A DNA stretch of 64,000 nt from NCBI GenBank assembly GCA_964568425.1, contig CAZMPO010000007.1:1-64000 (forward strand), read 5' to 3'. A program made the position numbers and the translations under genes. Shown here in pieces: positions 1-8,200 of the stretch. The first letter of the stretch is position 1. The number at the start of each line of letters is the position of its first letter. The stretch comes from CAKSQF01 sp964568425 (GTDB lineage: Bacteria; Bacillota; Clostridia; Oscillospirales; CAG-272). The notes below the pieces were generated by a model. That model searched no databases. It worked only from the letters and a program-made list of their open reading frames with translations, and had not been told where the DNA came from.

Positions 1-31
1 AGTCTTGAAAATTTTTTGTTTTTTCATGTGT

Positions 32-289
32 CTACTCTAAGGGGATTATATCAAAATAGTGATGCTCTTCTCTTTTTTTCATATAATTTGGACATGAAGC
101 CACTAAAATATCTTTCATATCAATTTCAAACGCTATGCTTTTATCGGAAGTCCTTACCACAAGTACCTTTTTACTATAATCATCAATTATGAGAACATAG
201 CACCTATCATCCTCAAAATCATTTTTTGAAGATCTGTGCAAATATGCATGGAATCCGTTATTTAACATATTATTGGTAATAATTGCCAT
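32..289 (-). CDS. hypothetical protein, 85 aa
   Basis: I do not recognise this small acidic protein. It has no signal peptide or membrane segment; the middle (YVLIIDDYSKKVLVVRTSDK) alternates hydrophobic and charged residues like a small beta sheet. The ATG is preceded by GAGGAAACA, a usable ribosome site, which supports translation. It lies at the AT-rich left edge of the window, beyond the orphan alpha-CTD gene and a non-coding stretch. It may be an accessory gene of the island or the remnant of a longer gene. Confidence 0.5.
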   Translation of the reverse strand: MAIITNNMLNNGFHAYLHRSSKNDFEDDRCYVLIIDDYSKKVLVVRTSDKSIAFEIDMKDILVASCPNYMKKREEHHYFDIIPLE

Positions 290-591
290 ATTGTTTCCTC
301 GATTTATTTAAATCTCGCCACCAGCCCATTCCTTTCTGCATAGACATTCCAAACATAAAGAATCGCATCCAGAAGCGTTTCCATTGCGAGCGGTAAGCTC
401 CTACAATTTCATTGAATTAATGCTTTTCTGAACAGTCCTCGTGCCATAATAGAAGCCGCCTCGCTTACTTATTTATTTTTGACACTTGAATCAACCCCAA
501 AATATAAGATTGCTTGAACCTATATCTTTGTTTTTATCATCATAGGATCTATAATCGCCGAAGAATTTCGGTTCACTATGCCTAATTTTCT
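270..591. other. gene-poor stretch with decayed coding remnants
   Basis: No intact gene is visible. On the minus strand a frame open from 416 to the stop at 270-272 reads as a basic, aromatic, methionine-rich tail (AYRSQWKRFWMRFFMFG...), with no start codon before an internal Met, and it overlaps the start of the 85-aa gene. It looks like the C-terminal scrap of a lost gene. The remainder, about 420-591, is AT-rich with stops in all frames and no promoter or terminator that I can identify. Confidence 0.4.
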
Positions 592-732
592 TCAGTTATT
601 ATGATAATGGTTGTATCCACCAAACGATTCGGTACGTCTACCACCAATCTTTTTACCGTGCTGTTCATAATATTTTATTGTTTCTAATAGACATCTTTCG
701 CTGCAACATTTCCTGAACATCGTCCAACTCAT
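592..732 (-). CDS. possible 46-aa protein coupled to the alpha-CTD gene
   Basis: A short frame (starts MSWTMFRKCC, ends GGYNHYHNN) begins with an ATG that overlaps the stop of the upstream gene as ATGA, the usual geometry of translational coupling. It is Cys- and His-bearing and basic, with no domain I recognise. A competing reading of the same DNA, one frame over, gives an acidic stretch (AEDELDDVQEMLQRK) that would look natural as a continuation of the upstream protein. This region may therefore be a frameshifted tail rather than a separate gene. Confidence 0.3.
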   Translation of the reverse strand: MSWTMFRKCCSERCLLETIKYYEQHGKKIGGRRTESFGGYNHYHNN

Positions 733-1103
733 CTTCTGCAGTTATTATCTACTACCTCATAGAAGAATCTTTTCTTTTCGTTTTCTGTTAATCTCTCATA
801 TCCGTATAATAGTATACGGGTTTGTATTTCGTTAACTGTCTTCTTGCCAAGATTACGGATTCGAGACAGTTCCTCTCTTCTTATGCAGTCGATAATGTCA
901 CCGATCGTAAACAATCCGGCACGTTTCAAAGCATTCATCGCTCTTACCGAAAATTCGATGTTATCCACCCCGGTATCGCAAGCCTTTTTGCTAAACGGAA
1001 CATTCACTTTCACACTCTTTCCGAATGCTCCATAAAGTGTGGGGATCAGTCCGTTTCCATTTGCCGATTTGTACAGTTCGATTACAACTTCATCTTTTCT
1101 CAT
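729..1103 (-). CDS. orphan RNA polymerase alpha-CTD-like helix-hairpin-helix protein
   Basis: The C-terminal half (about residues 48-100) carries the pattern of the RNA polymerase alpha C-terminal domain: IEFSVRAMNALKRAGLFTIG, then L-x-x-IRNLGKKTVNEI, the two helix-hairpin-helix segments that bind UP elements and activators. No alpha N-terminal domain is present, so it is not RpoA but a small DNA-binding protein of the kind seen on clostridial mobile elements. I chose the second Met (1103) because AGGAG lies 9 bases ahead of it; the first ATG is only 3 bases from that site. It follows the Lrp gene by 20 bases and is probably co-transcribed with it. The C-terminus may be frameshifted (see 592-732). 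Confidence 0.7.
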   Translation of the reverse strand: MRKDEVVIELYKSANGNGLIPTLYGAFGKSVKVNVPFSKKACDTGVDNIEFSVRAMNALKRAGLFTIGDIIDCIRREELSRIRNLGKKTVNEIQTRILLYGYERLTENEKKRFFYEVVDNNCRR

Positions 1104-1123
1104 TTGCATGCTCTCCTAACATA

Positions 1124-1585
1124 TCATTTTTCGGGGATGATAGATCCTTTAATGACATCGAGAACAGAGTTAGCATTGATTGAGGTGATTCCGGGCACTT
1201 CCTTGTATATCTTAGTTACAAAGTTTCGCATTGTCTTCACGTCGGGTGCAAGACAGATTGCGACTAAATGACAGTTATTACCCGTAGTATGTACGATAGT
1301 CACGGTTTCCGGAGATTCCGCAAATATTCGTTTGCATTCATCAAAGCTATCCGGCTTTGTTTCGATGTTTGTTACAAAGGTCATCGTTTCGGGTGCCGCT
1401 TGCGGATCTATAATGGCTTTATAGCCCTTGATGATCCCTTGGCGTTCCAGAGAGGTAATTCTTGTTTTCACGGCGGTGCGTGAAAGACCGACTCGATCTC
1501 CAATTTCTGTATATCCTATTCTCGCATCTTCGAGCAACAGGTTGATTATTTGATTGTCTATCGCATCAAGACTGTCTATATGCAT
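1124..1585 (-). CDS. Lrp/AsnC-family transcriptional regulator
   Basis: A 153-aa protein with the standard two-part Lrp layout. An N-terminal winged HTH (about residues 6-55) begins LDAIDNQIINLLLEDARIGYTEIG and continues LSRTAVKTRI. A C-terminal RAM ligand-binding domain (about 65-145) includes the HTTGNNCHLVAICL strand that normally ends the effector pocket. The ATG has GGAGGTAAGCA ahead of it. Lrp regulators sense amino acids and act as octamers, often on neighbouring genes. Here the neighbours are the alpha-CTD protein downstream and the ADP-ribosylglycohydrolase upstream; the target is unknown. Confidence 0.9.
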   Translation of the reverse strand: MHIDSLDAIDNQIINLLLEDARIGYTEIGDRVGLSRTAVKTRITSLERQGIIKGYKAIIDPQAAPETMTFVTNIETKPDSFDECKRIFAESPETVTIVHTTGNNCHLVAICLAPDVKTMRNFVTKIYKEVPGITSINANSVLDVIKGSIIPEK

Positions 1586-1652
1586 TGCTTACCTCCAACC
1601 GAAACATTGTCATCCAAGTCGGTGCATGCTCCCGACTTCTGTTGACATTTAT

Positions 1653-1681
1653 ATTATACCACGATCTTAACGATATTTCAA
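1653..1681 (-). promoter_or_regulatory. sigma-A promoter of the Lrp gene
   Basis: On the minus strand TTGAAA (1676-1681) and a perfect TATAAT (1653-1658) are separated by 17 bases. It sits about 70 bases upstream of the Lrp start, in the gap after the ADP-ribosylglycohydrolase gene. Confidence 0.75.
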
Positions 1682-1703
1682 CAGCTGAGCTTGCATTGCG
1701 TAT

Positions 1704-2708
1704 TCATATTGTTGCAAATTGCACATTGTAATCGCTGTCAATATTCGTATTGCAATTAGATGGATCATTGCACCACACTTCTGCTGCCCTCTCACACATT
1801 TTCTCAATATAATCTCTGCGTTTCAACGTATCAAGCCACTCTGTCGGGATGTCATCATAACCGTAGAGCGCACCTGCAAGACCACCCGCAACAGCAGCAA
1901 CAGTATCGGAGTCATCACCGAGATTGACCGCCTTTAATACACAATCTTTATAGTTATCCGTGGTAAGTAGACACCACACCGCCCCTTCAAGAGTATCTAC
2001 CACATAACCTGTGCTTTTGATATCATCGCATTGCAATTCAACAAAACTGTCCGCAAACAATCTTTGATAGTGATGGTACTCGGTACTATTTACATATCGA
2101 CACTTCGCCATGTTCAATGCAAGCTTGATGGATTCTTTGCTTGGTACATCAAGCAAATGAAACAGAATCAGCGCATAGATCTTACAGCAGAGCCTTGAGC
2201 GTTCGTGCGCGTGAGTTAAAGCAGATGCTTTTTCAATTATCGCTTCCCACTCGGATCTTACTTTTCGATTACACCAAGCTATCAAAGCAAACGGATGAAT
2301 GCGCATCAAAGAGCCGTTGCCATTGGAACGTTCTCCCGTTAATCCGCATTCCTCGACGGGCTTGTGATATGCAAAATAGTTGTCGATGGCATAGCTGCAA
2401 GTGTTGCCGACATCGAACATTTCGCCCGTCGGCGTGTACTCGTCATCATAATACCACTCGCCAAACTTAACCATTATATCATCGAAATCCACCTTGCCAC
2501 TCGCAAGGCTATCGAGTGCGGCAAGCGACATACTTGTGTCATCCGACCAAGATCCCGCAGGATAAGGATATGTGCCGTAGCCGACCATATCCGTAACCGG
2601 CTTTGCGGCAAGTTCATCCCTCTCGCAAAACTCTACGGGCACACCGAGTGCATCGCCGATCGCATGACCAAGCATTACGGCTTTTATTTTTTGTTTTATC
2701 TTATTCAT
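1704..2708 (-). CDS. ADP-ribosylglycohydrolase (DraG/ARH family)
   Basis: A 334-aa all-alpha hydrolase of the DraG/ARH family, which removes ADP-ribose from modified residues or cleaves ADP-ribosyl compounds using two magnesium ions. The family signatures are in order: GHAIGDALGVPVEF near the N-terminus, WSDDTSM (metal ligands), GNGSLMRI in the middle, and LGDDSDTVAAVAGGLAGALYG near the C-terminus (second metal-ligand set). The start at 2708 is preferred over the ATG at 2720 because GGTGG lies just ahead of it. It overlaps the end of the small membrane protein gene only by its ribosome site. With the macrodomain protein at 4.2-5.2 kb it gives the island two ADP-ribose-handling functions. Confidence 0.9.
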   Translation of the reverse strand: MNKIKQKIKAVMLGHAIGDALGVPVEFCERDELAAKPVTDMVGYGTYPYPAGSWSDDTSMSLAALDSLASGKVDFDDIMVKFGEWYYDDEYTPTGEMFDVGNTCSYAIDNYFAYHKPVEECGLTGERSNGNGSLMRIHPFALIAWCNRKVRSEWEAIIEKASALTHAHERSRLCCKIYALILFHLLDVPSKESIKLALNMAKCRYVNSTEYHHYQRLFADSFVELQCDDIKSTGYVVDTLEGAVWCLLTTDNYKDCVLKAVNLGDDSDTVAAVAGGLAGALYGYDDIPTEWLDTLKRRDYIEKMCERAAEVWCNDPSNCNTNIDSDYNVQFATI

Positions 2709-2710
2709 AC

Positions 2711-2917
2711 TTACCACCATCTTTTAGGGCAAATCCACGCGAGAAACAGTATGGCACCCACGAATAGAAACTCTAAAATTTGATACAGTACAGCCAAGAT
2801 AAGCACAACTGCAACCGCAGCAACCGTATAGAGCAGAACCTTTTTCAAGGTGCTCCAAAATTTGTTCTTGCGGATAGAGTTATCTGTCTTTCTTTCATTT
2901 GTGTTTATCGCGTTCAT
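2711..2917 (-). CDS. small membrane protein, about 68 aa
   Basis: After a charged N-terminus (TNERKTDNSIRKNKFW) the protein is almost entirely hydrophobic (VLLYTVAAVAVVLILAVLYQILEFLFVGAILFL), enough for one long or two short membrane helices, and ends CPKRWW. The start at 2917 is chosen because GAGAGGG lies about 7 bases ahead; an in-frame ATG at 2956 has no such site. Its stop codon lies 2 bases from the ADP-ribosylglycohydrolase start, so the two are translationally coupled. No family recognised. Confidence 0.6.
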   Translation of the reverse strand: MNAINTNERKTDNSIRKNKFWSTLKKVLLYTVAAVAVVLILAVLYQILEFLFVGAILFLAWICPKRWW

Positions 2918-3003
2918 TCCGTTGCCCTCTCTTTTCATTTTTATTTTGCAATCCAATTATAGCGCGTATTGTGTCCGATAAGCCGAACAGTTACGGTCAA
3001 TTT

Positions 3004-3032
3004 ATTATACCACCTCCATTATTTCGCTTGAA
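3004..3032 (-). promoter_or_regulatory. possible promoter of the membrane protein-ARH pair
   Basis: A perfect TATAAT (3004-3009, minus strand) lies 17 bases from TTCAAG, a weak -35 hexamer. It is about 90 bases upstream of the small membrane protein start, in the gap after the broken vWA gene. Confidence 0.4.
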
Positions 3033-3098
3033 AATTTCGGGGGATTTACAAACCACAAAAAAATTCAATCCATTTGAAAAGTGTGGTATAATATATAT

Positions 3099-3739
3099 TT
3101 AGGCTTTGTCGTCATCTTCCTCGAGATACTTTTCAAGGTCCATCGCATCGGCTTGACAAGCTCTGACCGCTGTGATTGCTTCGCTCATTGCATAATAACT
3201 CCTGCCAACTCCTTCCTTGGTTTGACGGTAATTCGCGGCACGTTCACGGCGAATGCCAATGTTCTCGGCAGTTTCAACGGCATCAATGTTAGCCGCAAGA
3301 AAGATAAACTCCCAACCGTATTTCTCTGTCTGTCGTTTAATTTTTGCCTTGATCTCCGCACTTGAATAGTGGTGGCTTCATTCTCCATTCCATCGGTTGT
3401 AATAATGAAGATGGTATGCTCGGGAACGTCCTCGGGGCGCGCGTACTTATGTATGTTTCCAATATGATGGATAGCACCGCCGATTGCATCGAGAAGTGCC
3501 GTGCAACCGCGCACTTGATAATCGTTTCGTGTCATCGGCTTGATTTCGGATATATCCACTCTGTCGTGGATTACCTCGCTGTAATTATCGAAAAGCACGG
3601 TGGAAACGAAAACCTTGCCTTCCTGTTCCTTCTGATTTTCAATAGTAGAATTGAAGCCGCCGATGGTGTCAGCCTCGAAGCCGGACATAGAGCCGCTTCT
3701 GTCAAGGATAAATACGAGTTCAGTAATGTTGTTTTTCAT
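3099..3739 (-). pseudogene. vWA-domain protein, frameshifted
   Basis: The N-terminal part is a von Willebrand factor A domain with a complete MIDAS-type opening (VFILDRSGSMSGFEADTIGG) and a later IITTDGMENEA. After residue ~121 the frame runs into unrelated sequence and stops at 3185. The next frame restores the expected family tail (HYSSAEIKAKI, then YGWEFIFLAANIDAVETA, then RERAANYRQTKEGV) and ends at 3099 with an acidic LEEDDDKA tail. One base appears lost in a GTGGTGG run at about 3369-3376. The two frames together give a normal-length protein of about 213 aa. It may be a true pseudogene, a phase-variable gene or a sequencing error. GGGAGG lies 7 bases before the ATG. Confidence 0.8.
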
Positions 3740-3744
3740 AATAA

Positions 3745-3796
3745 AAACCTCCCTTTGTTTTTGTGCCTTTAGTATAGCACTTTCAAAGGGAGGTTT
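3745..3796 (-). promoter_or_regulatory. inverted repeat that buries the vWA ribosome site; possible terminator
   Basis: A perfect 13-base inverted repeat (3745-3757 with 3784-3796, loop 26 bases) places the GGGAGG ribosome site of the vWA gene in one arm and its exact complement upstream. On the minus strand the second arm is followed by a T-run, so the hairpin could also end transcription of the upstream defence operon. A TATACT hexamer lies in the loop. Confidence 0.6.
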
Positions 3797-3816
3797 GGTC
3801 GCTTGACGAGGGACTT

Positions 3817-4173
3817 TTATTTAATCAATCTTGTATTCCATTCAGTTTCCTTGAAACCAACAAGTACAAAATCATCACCAATAAGCAACGGACGTTTCAC
3901 AAGCATGCCGTCACTTGCAAGAAGTTTCAATATTTTGTCCTCGGTCATAGTGGAAATCTTATTTTTAAGGTCAAGGGACTTATAGAGCAATCCACTTGTA
4001 TTAAAGAACTTTTTGAGTGGTAATCCGCTTTTCTTATGCCATTCCGTTAACTCATCGAGTGTGGGATTATCGAGCTTAATATCTCTAAACTCATATTCAA
4101 TTTGATTATCGTCGAGCCACTTTCTTGCCTTTTGACAAGTGGTACACTTGGTGTAACATATAAATTTAATCAT
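3817..4173 (-). CDS. ArsC/Spx-family thioredoxin-fold protein
   Basis: A 118-aa protein of the ArsC/YffB/Spx group. The thioredoxin-like fold opens with FICYTKCTTCQKARKWL, holding a CxxC pair near residues 8-11, and ends with the family motif MLVKRPLLIGDDFVLVGF. Relatives include arsenate reductases and the regulator Spx; the sequence alone does not say which activity applies. The ATG at 4173 has AGGAG 10 bases ahead; the in-frame TTG at 4182 is too close to that site. It starts within 6 bases of the macrodomain gene's stop, so it is the last gene of the operon starting at 13.7 kb. Its link to defence may be incidental. Confidence 0.8.
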   Translation of the reverse strand: MIKFICYTKCTTCQKARKWLDDNQIEYEFRDIKLDNPTLDELTEWHKKSGLPLKKFFNTSGLLYKSLDLKNKISTMTEDKILKLLASDGMLVKRPLLIGDDFVLVGFKETEWNTRLIK

Positions 4174-4178
4174 AGTTC

Positions 4179-5207
4179 TCAAACTCCTAACAGTTGTTGA
4201 TCAAACTCAAACAACGCTTCATTGATTTCAAAAATATCATAATTGCCGTTATGGATAAAGTATCTAATAATCTTATCAAACACCTTGCTCCTTGACAAAG
4301 TAAATCCTGCGGTTGCAAGCAATTCTTGTGTTGTATCCATATCAAGCTGCAAGGAAATTGCAAAGGCAATCACGGTTTGCTTTGACGGCTTGTAGTCTTT
4401 ATTGCTCTTGATTTTAGAGAAGGTTCGCTTGTCCACGTTTGCCTTCTTGTAGCATTCTACATCGGTCATACCGCTTTCGCCAATGAGGTCAAAAAGCATT
4501 TTCCCGAAGCTTCTGTCCATCTGCTTCATATACTCACGTAAGGATTTACCCGCAGCGGAACTCGTTTCCCGTTTACGCGGCATCATAGCATCGGCACACA
4601 TAGGTGCTTGGATACACTTTGCCATTGGCATCTCATCTACGCTACTGTCAAACGCCTCATAGAAATCTTCATCGTGCTCGTCTACGTATTCATCATTGAT
4701 AAACTCTTGAATATCACTAAAGAGCTTCTGGCTGAAGGAATACGATTCCTTATCGAACACGCAAAGATAAACTGTCAATTCGTGGTCAAACAGAAATTCC
4801 GTAATCGTTTGAATAGCGAATTTGAGGACTTGATCCTTCGGGTATCCGTAAACGCCCGAACTAATCAGAGGGAAAGCAACCGAATGGCAACCGCTTTTCA
4901 CAGCAAGCTTTAACGATTCAATATAGCAAGATCGTAATATAATACTCTCGCCAACCAAACCGCCGCGCCATACGGGACCGGAAGTATGAATCACGTACTT
5001 GCAGGGCAAGCCGTATGCACCCGACAACTTTGCTTGACCAAGCCCAAGCGGAGCAAGCTTGGCGCATTCCGCGTCAAGCTCTGCTCCTGCGATGGTATGT
5101 ATAGCGAGATCTACGCCACTATAACCGACCATTTCTTCATTGGTCGTGTTTACAATGGCATCCACTCGCATTTTCGTGATGTCTTGTCTGATAATTTGTA
5201 GTGGCAA
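4179..5207 (-). CDS. macrodomain protein with C-terminal HTH-like domain
   Basis: Residues 1-165 form a macrodomain, the fold that binds or hydrolyses ADP-ribose: VDAIVNTTNEEMVGYSGVDL is the adenine and distal-ribose loop region (GYSGVD in place of the usual GGGGVD) and SGVYGYP the phosphate loop. After an acidic linker with EFINDEYVDEHDEDFYEAF, the C-terminal region (about 215-342) contains ECYKKANVDKRTFSKIKSN, which resembles an XRE-type helix-turn-helix. Translation most likely begins at a TTG (5207): AGGTG lies 6 bases ahead, and it gives the canonical macrodomain opening MPLQIIRQDIT. The start is 10 bases after the GHKL gene, pointing to coupled translation. Confidence 0.85.
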   Translation of the reverse strand: MPLQIIRQDITKMRVDAIVNTTNEEMVGYSGVDLAIHTIAGAELDAECAKLAPLGLGQAKLSGAYGLPCKYVIHTSGPVWRGGLVGESIILRSCYIESLKLAVKSGCHSVAFPLISSGVYGYPKDQVLKFAIQTITEFLFDHELTVYLCVFDKESYSFSQKLFSDIQEFINDEYVDEHDEDFYEAFDSSVDEMPMAKCIQAPMCADAMMPRKRETSSAAGKSLREYMKQMDRSFGKMLFDLIGESGMTDVECYKKANVDKRTFSKIKSNKDYKPSKQTVIAFAISLQLDMDTTQELLATAGFTLSRSKVFDKIIRYFIHNGNYDIFEINEALFEFDQQLLGV

Positions 5208-5217
5208 TCAATTCACC

Positions 5218-8200
5218 TCACTCTTTGTCGGATTTCAAAATTTCTTGTATCTCCGCTATATGCGTTTGTCCGAAAATAATATCGTCATTTCCAATTCTAA
5301 CGACAATAGGGTGATTTACATTGGCATCAGTGCGCAAAATTTCATTATGGAACTGTTCTCGAATGCTATCATTCTCGCGAAGCTCCTCAAAATGCTTGCT
5401 ACATACTAAGCATAGCGCAATGCCGCACTCGTGCCAATAAAACTTAGGTGCTTTAAGTATATTGTTGACTTCCATATACTTAACATCTTTGGCTTCTCGG
5501 CACATTTGGCAAACGCAATATCCGGCTTCGGGTTGGTATCTTCTTAATGCAAGAGCACGAATATCGTGATTGTCAATCAAAAATTCGTTGCCTCTACCAT
5601 TTTGCGGCACTCCATAAGAAACAATACGTTCAACCGGTCGCTTTTCGATTTTGATACAATTGTTTAGAACATCTTGCATATGCCGTCTAAAATTGAACTG
5701 ATTGGGAATGGGCTGATTAAGTACGCTTTTATCATAATCAATCGTTGTCGCCGTTAATCCACCCAAACGATATTCCGTAATCAGCTCGGGAGCTATGAAG
5801 CCCGCTCTTTTACATCTCTCCAAAATCTCAAAGCCGTTTTGCATATGCTCATCTTGCAATGATTCAATATCTTCATCGGTCAAATCATCTTCGACATCCA
5901 AATCATCGTAATGAACCTCGGTAATGTTTTTGCATCTTATAAATCGCGCAAAGGCTTCGCATTCCTTGCTTGCAATATGAGCAGGAAGCAGTTCTCCGAA
6001 GAAGTATCCTTCTTGCTCGTTGCTTACATATACCTTTCCACGTCGAATTTCGCCAAGCTCATTCTTAAGCGGGATGACATTGGCATTTGCAAAAAGGTCA
6101 TTTTGACAACCGAAAAGCATCTGCTTGTTACCGCTAAATTCAGCCAACAAATAGGCATACAATCGAGCATTCTCCATTGTTCTGATGTTTTCCATTAGCT
6201 TTTCACGATAATTTGCTAATTCAATCTGTCCTGTCAGCTCACTTATATCCTCGCCAAATATACCTTCGCATACCTTTTTCTCTAACAAGTGCGTAGCAAG
6301 AATATAGCAATTTGAAGATGAAATCGTACAGTTAGGCTTTATATACAGTCGATCCTCACATTCATCCCAACTAACATATCGGATAACACCTTTTTGCTCT
6401 GCATAAACAGGAACGATCTCTAACTCGCGCAGCATAGATTGCTCATTATCCAAATCATCGCTATGCTCATACAAGTAAGAGAACATCAATTTCCTAAATT
6501 CATCGTCGGTAATGTTTGCCTCGTAAACGCGTCTTAAAGCGCATACTACGCCGTGAACATTCATTACACCAACGCTTAATGCATTCAATTCAGCCTCATA
6601 TTGCTTTTCCTTTGCCTTGACTATTTCGCTCAACGACCTTCCTATATTCTGATTACCATCTAAACAGTAGCTTAACACATCGGGAATGCGAACCACTCGT
6701 GTATCGGAAGGTTTAGCAAGAATCGTTGAATTATAAGTTTGTAAGAATGTAGAGCGTCTGAGCTTTGAAAGCAGATCAATTTTATTCAAGCTATCCTCAG
6801 AGAAAATATCCGTCGAATATGTAGTGCCTTCTCTCTTGATATGCAAGAAGCGAAGCACGTCAATACCTTCGCTCTTTGCCAAGGTTTCGATAGCTGTTTG
6901 GATTGCAACATATACCTCAGCAGTTACATAATCATTCCAACGATTATTTATTAAATGATCGCGCGAGGTTGTCAACTCAAACGGAGCATCGATAATCATA
7001 GGAACTCTTATTTTCACCTGCGTAGGCAATCCCGCATACAAATAGCAGTTGTTGGCTTCTTTTCCCGATTGGATATAGCAAACTACCTTCTGCTTTTTGT
7101 CTATACGACGCTGCTGATTTTCGCGTTCAGAAACAATAGAATTATCCGATACCTCAAAGCAATGTGTTACGATCTTGTATTCATAGACCTTATCATTCAC
7201 CTTGATACATCGAATGTTTCCGTCATCTTCGATGCGAATTTCAAAATCACCCAACTTTAAGTAGCGCAACTTTCGTAAACAAAGACACAAGCGCAGAACC
7301 TTTTCCTCCGTAAAGAAGTCCTTTTTTAACGGCTTTTTCAATTCAAAGGTCATTCTCGTGCCTTGGAATGGCTCTTTTTTATCAGAGGGCAACACGGGAA
7401 TGGTCGGTGCTTTATCAGCCAACATAAAACGAAAATGTCCGCTATGAATATAGACCTTGCTTGCAACCGCAAATACCGCTTTGAATCCAACGCCCTTTTC
7501 TCCGATTTCAGGCATTTTTCTGTCAGAAACAAGTATTTGCTTTTTCGTGGATTCTCCAATTGACGTAATTGCTCTAACGTTTTCACGAGTAAATCCTATT
7601 TCATTGTATCGAGTGAATATTTTAGAAAAGTCATCGGATACAGTTAAAACAAAACTTGGCTTAACACCTTCTGCATAAGAGCAGTCATCCGCATTTTGTA
7701 AAAGCTCATTTATGTACCTTTCCGAGTCCATTCCCGCATCATTGATCAGATTGATATACCGCCTATACGCTTCGGGACCTAATGCACTTTGAATCGTCTT
7801 TCTTGTTGCTCGAAGCAACTTCATATACTCAAAAGGCTCCATATCCTCATTCGCGGCATTCAACTGATTTGACGCATTTTTGAATCGCAGGTTCATCGAC
7901 AAGGTACAATTCTTGTCTATCAGTTCGCAGAACTCCGACAATGAAGTAATTCTATGCTGTGCACTTAAAAATAGAATATTATCACACGCAAAGAAAAAGC
8001 GCTCGTTTTCTATCGGCAAATAGCAACACCTATAACCGATTCTTCTAAAGTAAATCCCCGCATTTTTGTTAAAGTCAGATTCATCAAGTCCTAATTCGCC
8101 ATTTTCAACGAATCGAACATCTTGAATATCAAGAGATTGAATATTTGCTTGAAGCGAAGGCAACTGCATCTTTTTGATCTGTTCGGTAAAGTGCTTTTGA

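Noticed and set aside
3817..4173. ArsC-like protein as an arsenate reductase of an ars operon
   Set aside because: No ArsR, ArsB or ArsA gene is adjacent, and the family includes several non-arsenate members; the permease at 33.4 kb is too distant to count as the same operon.
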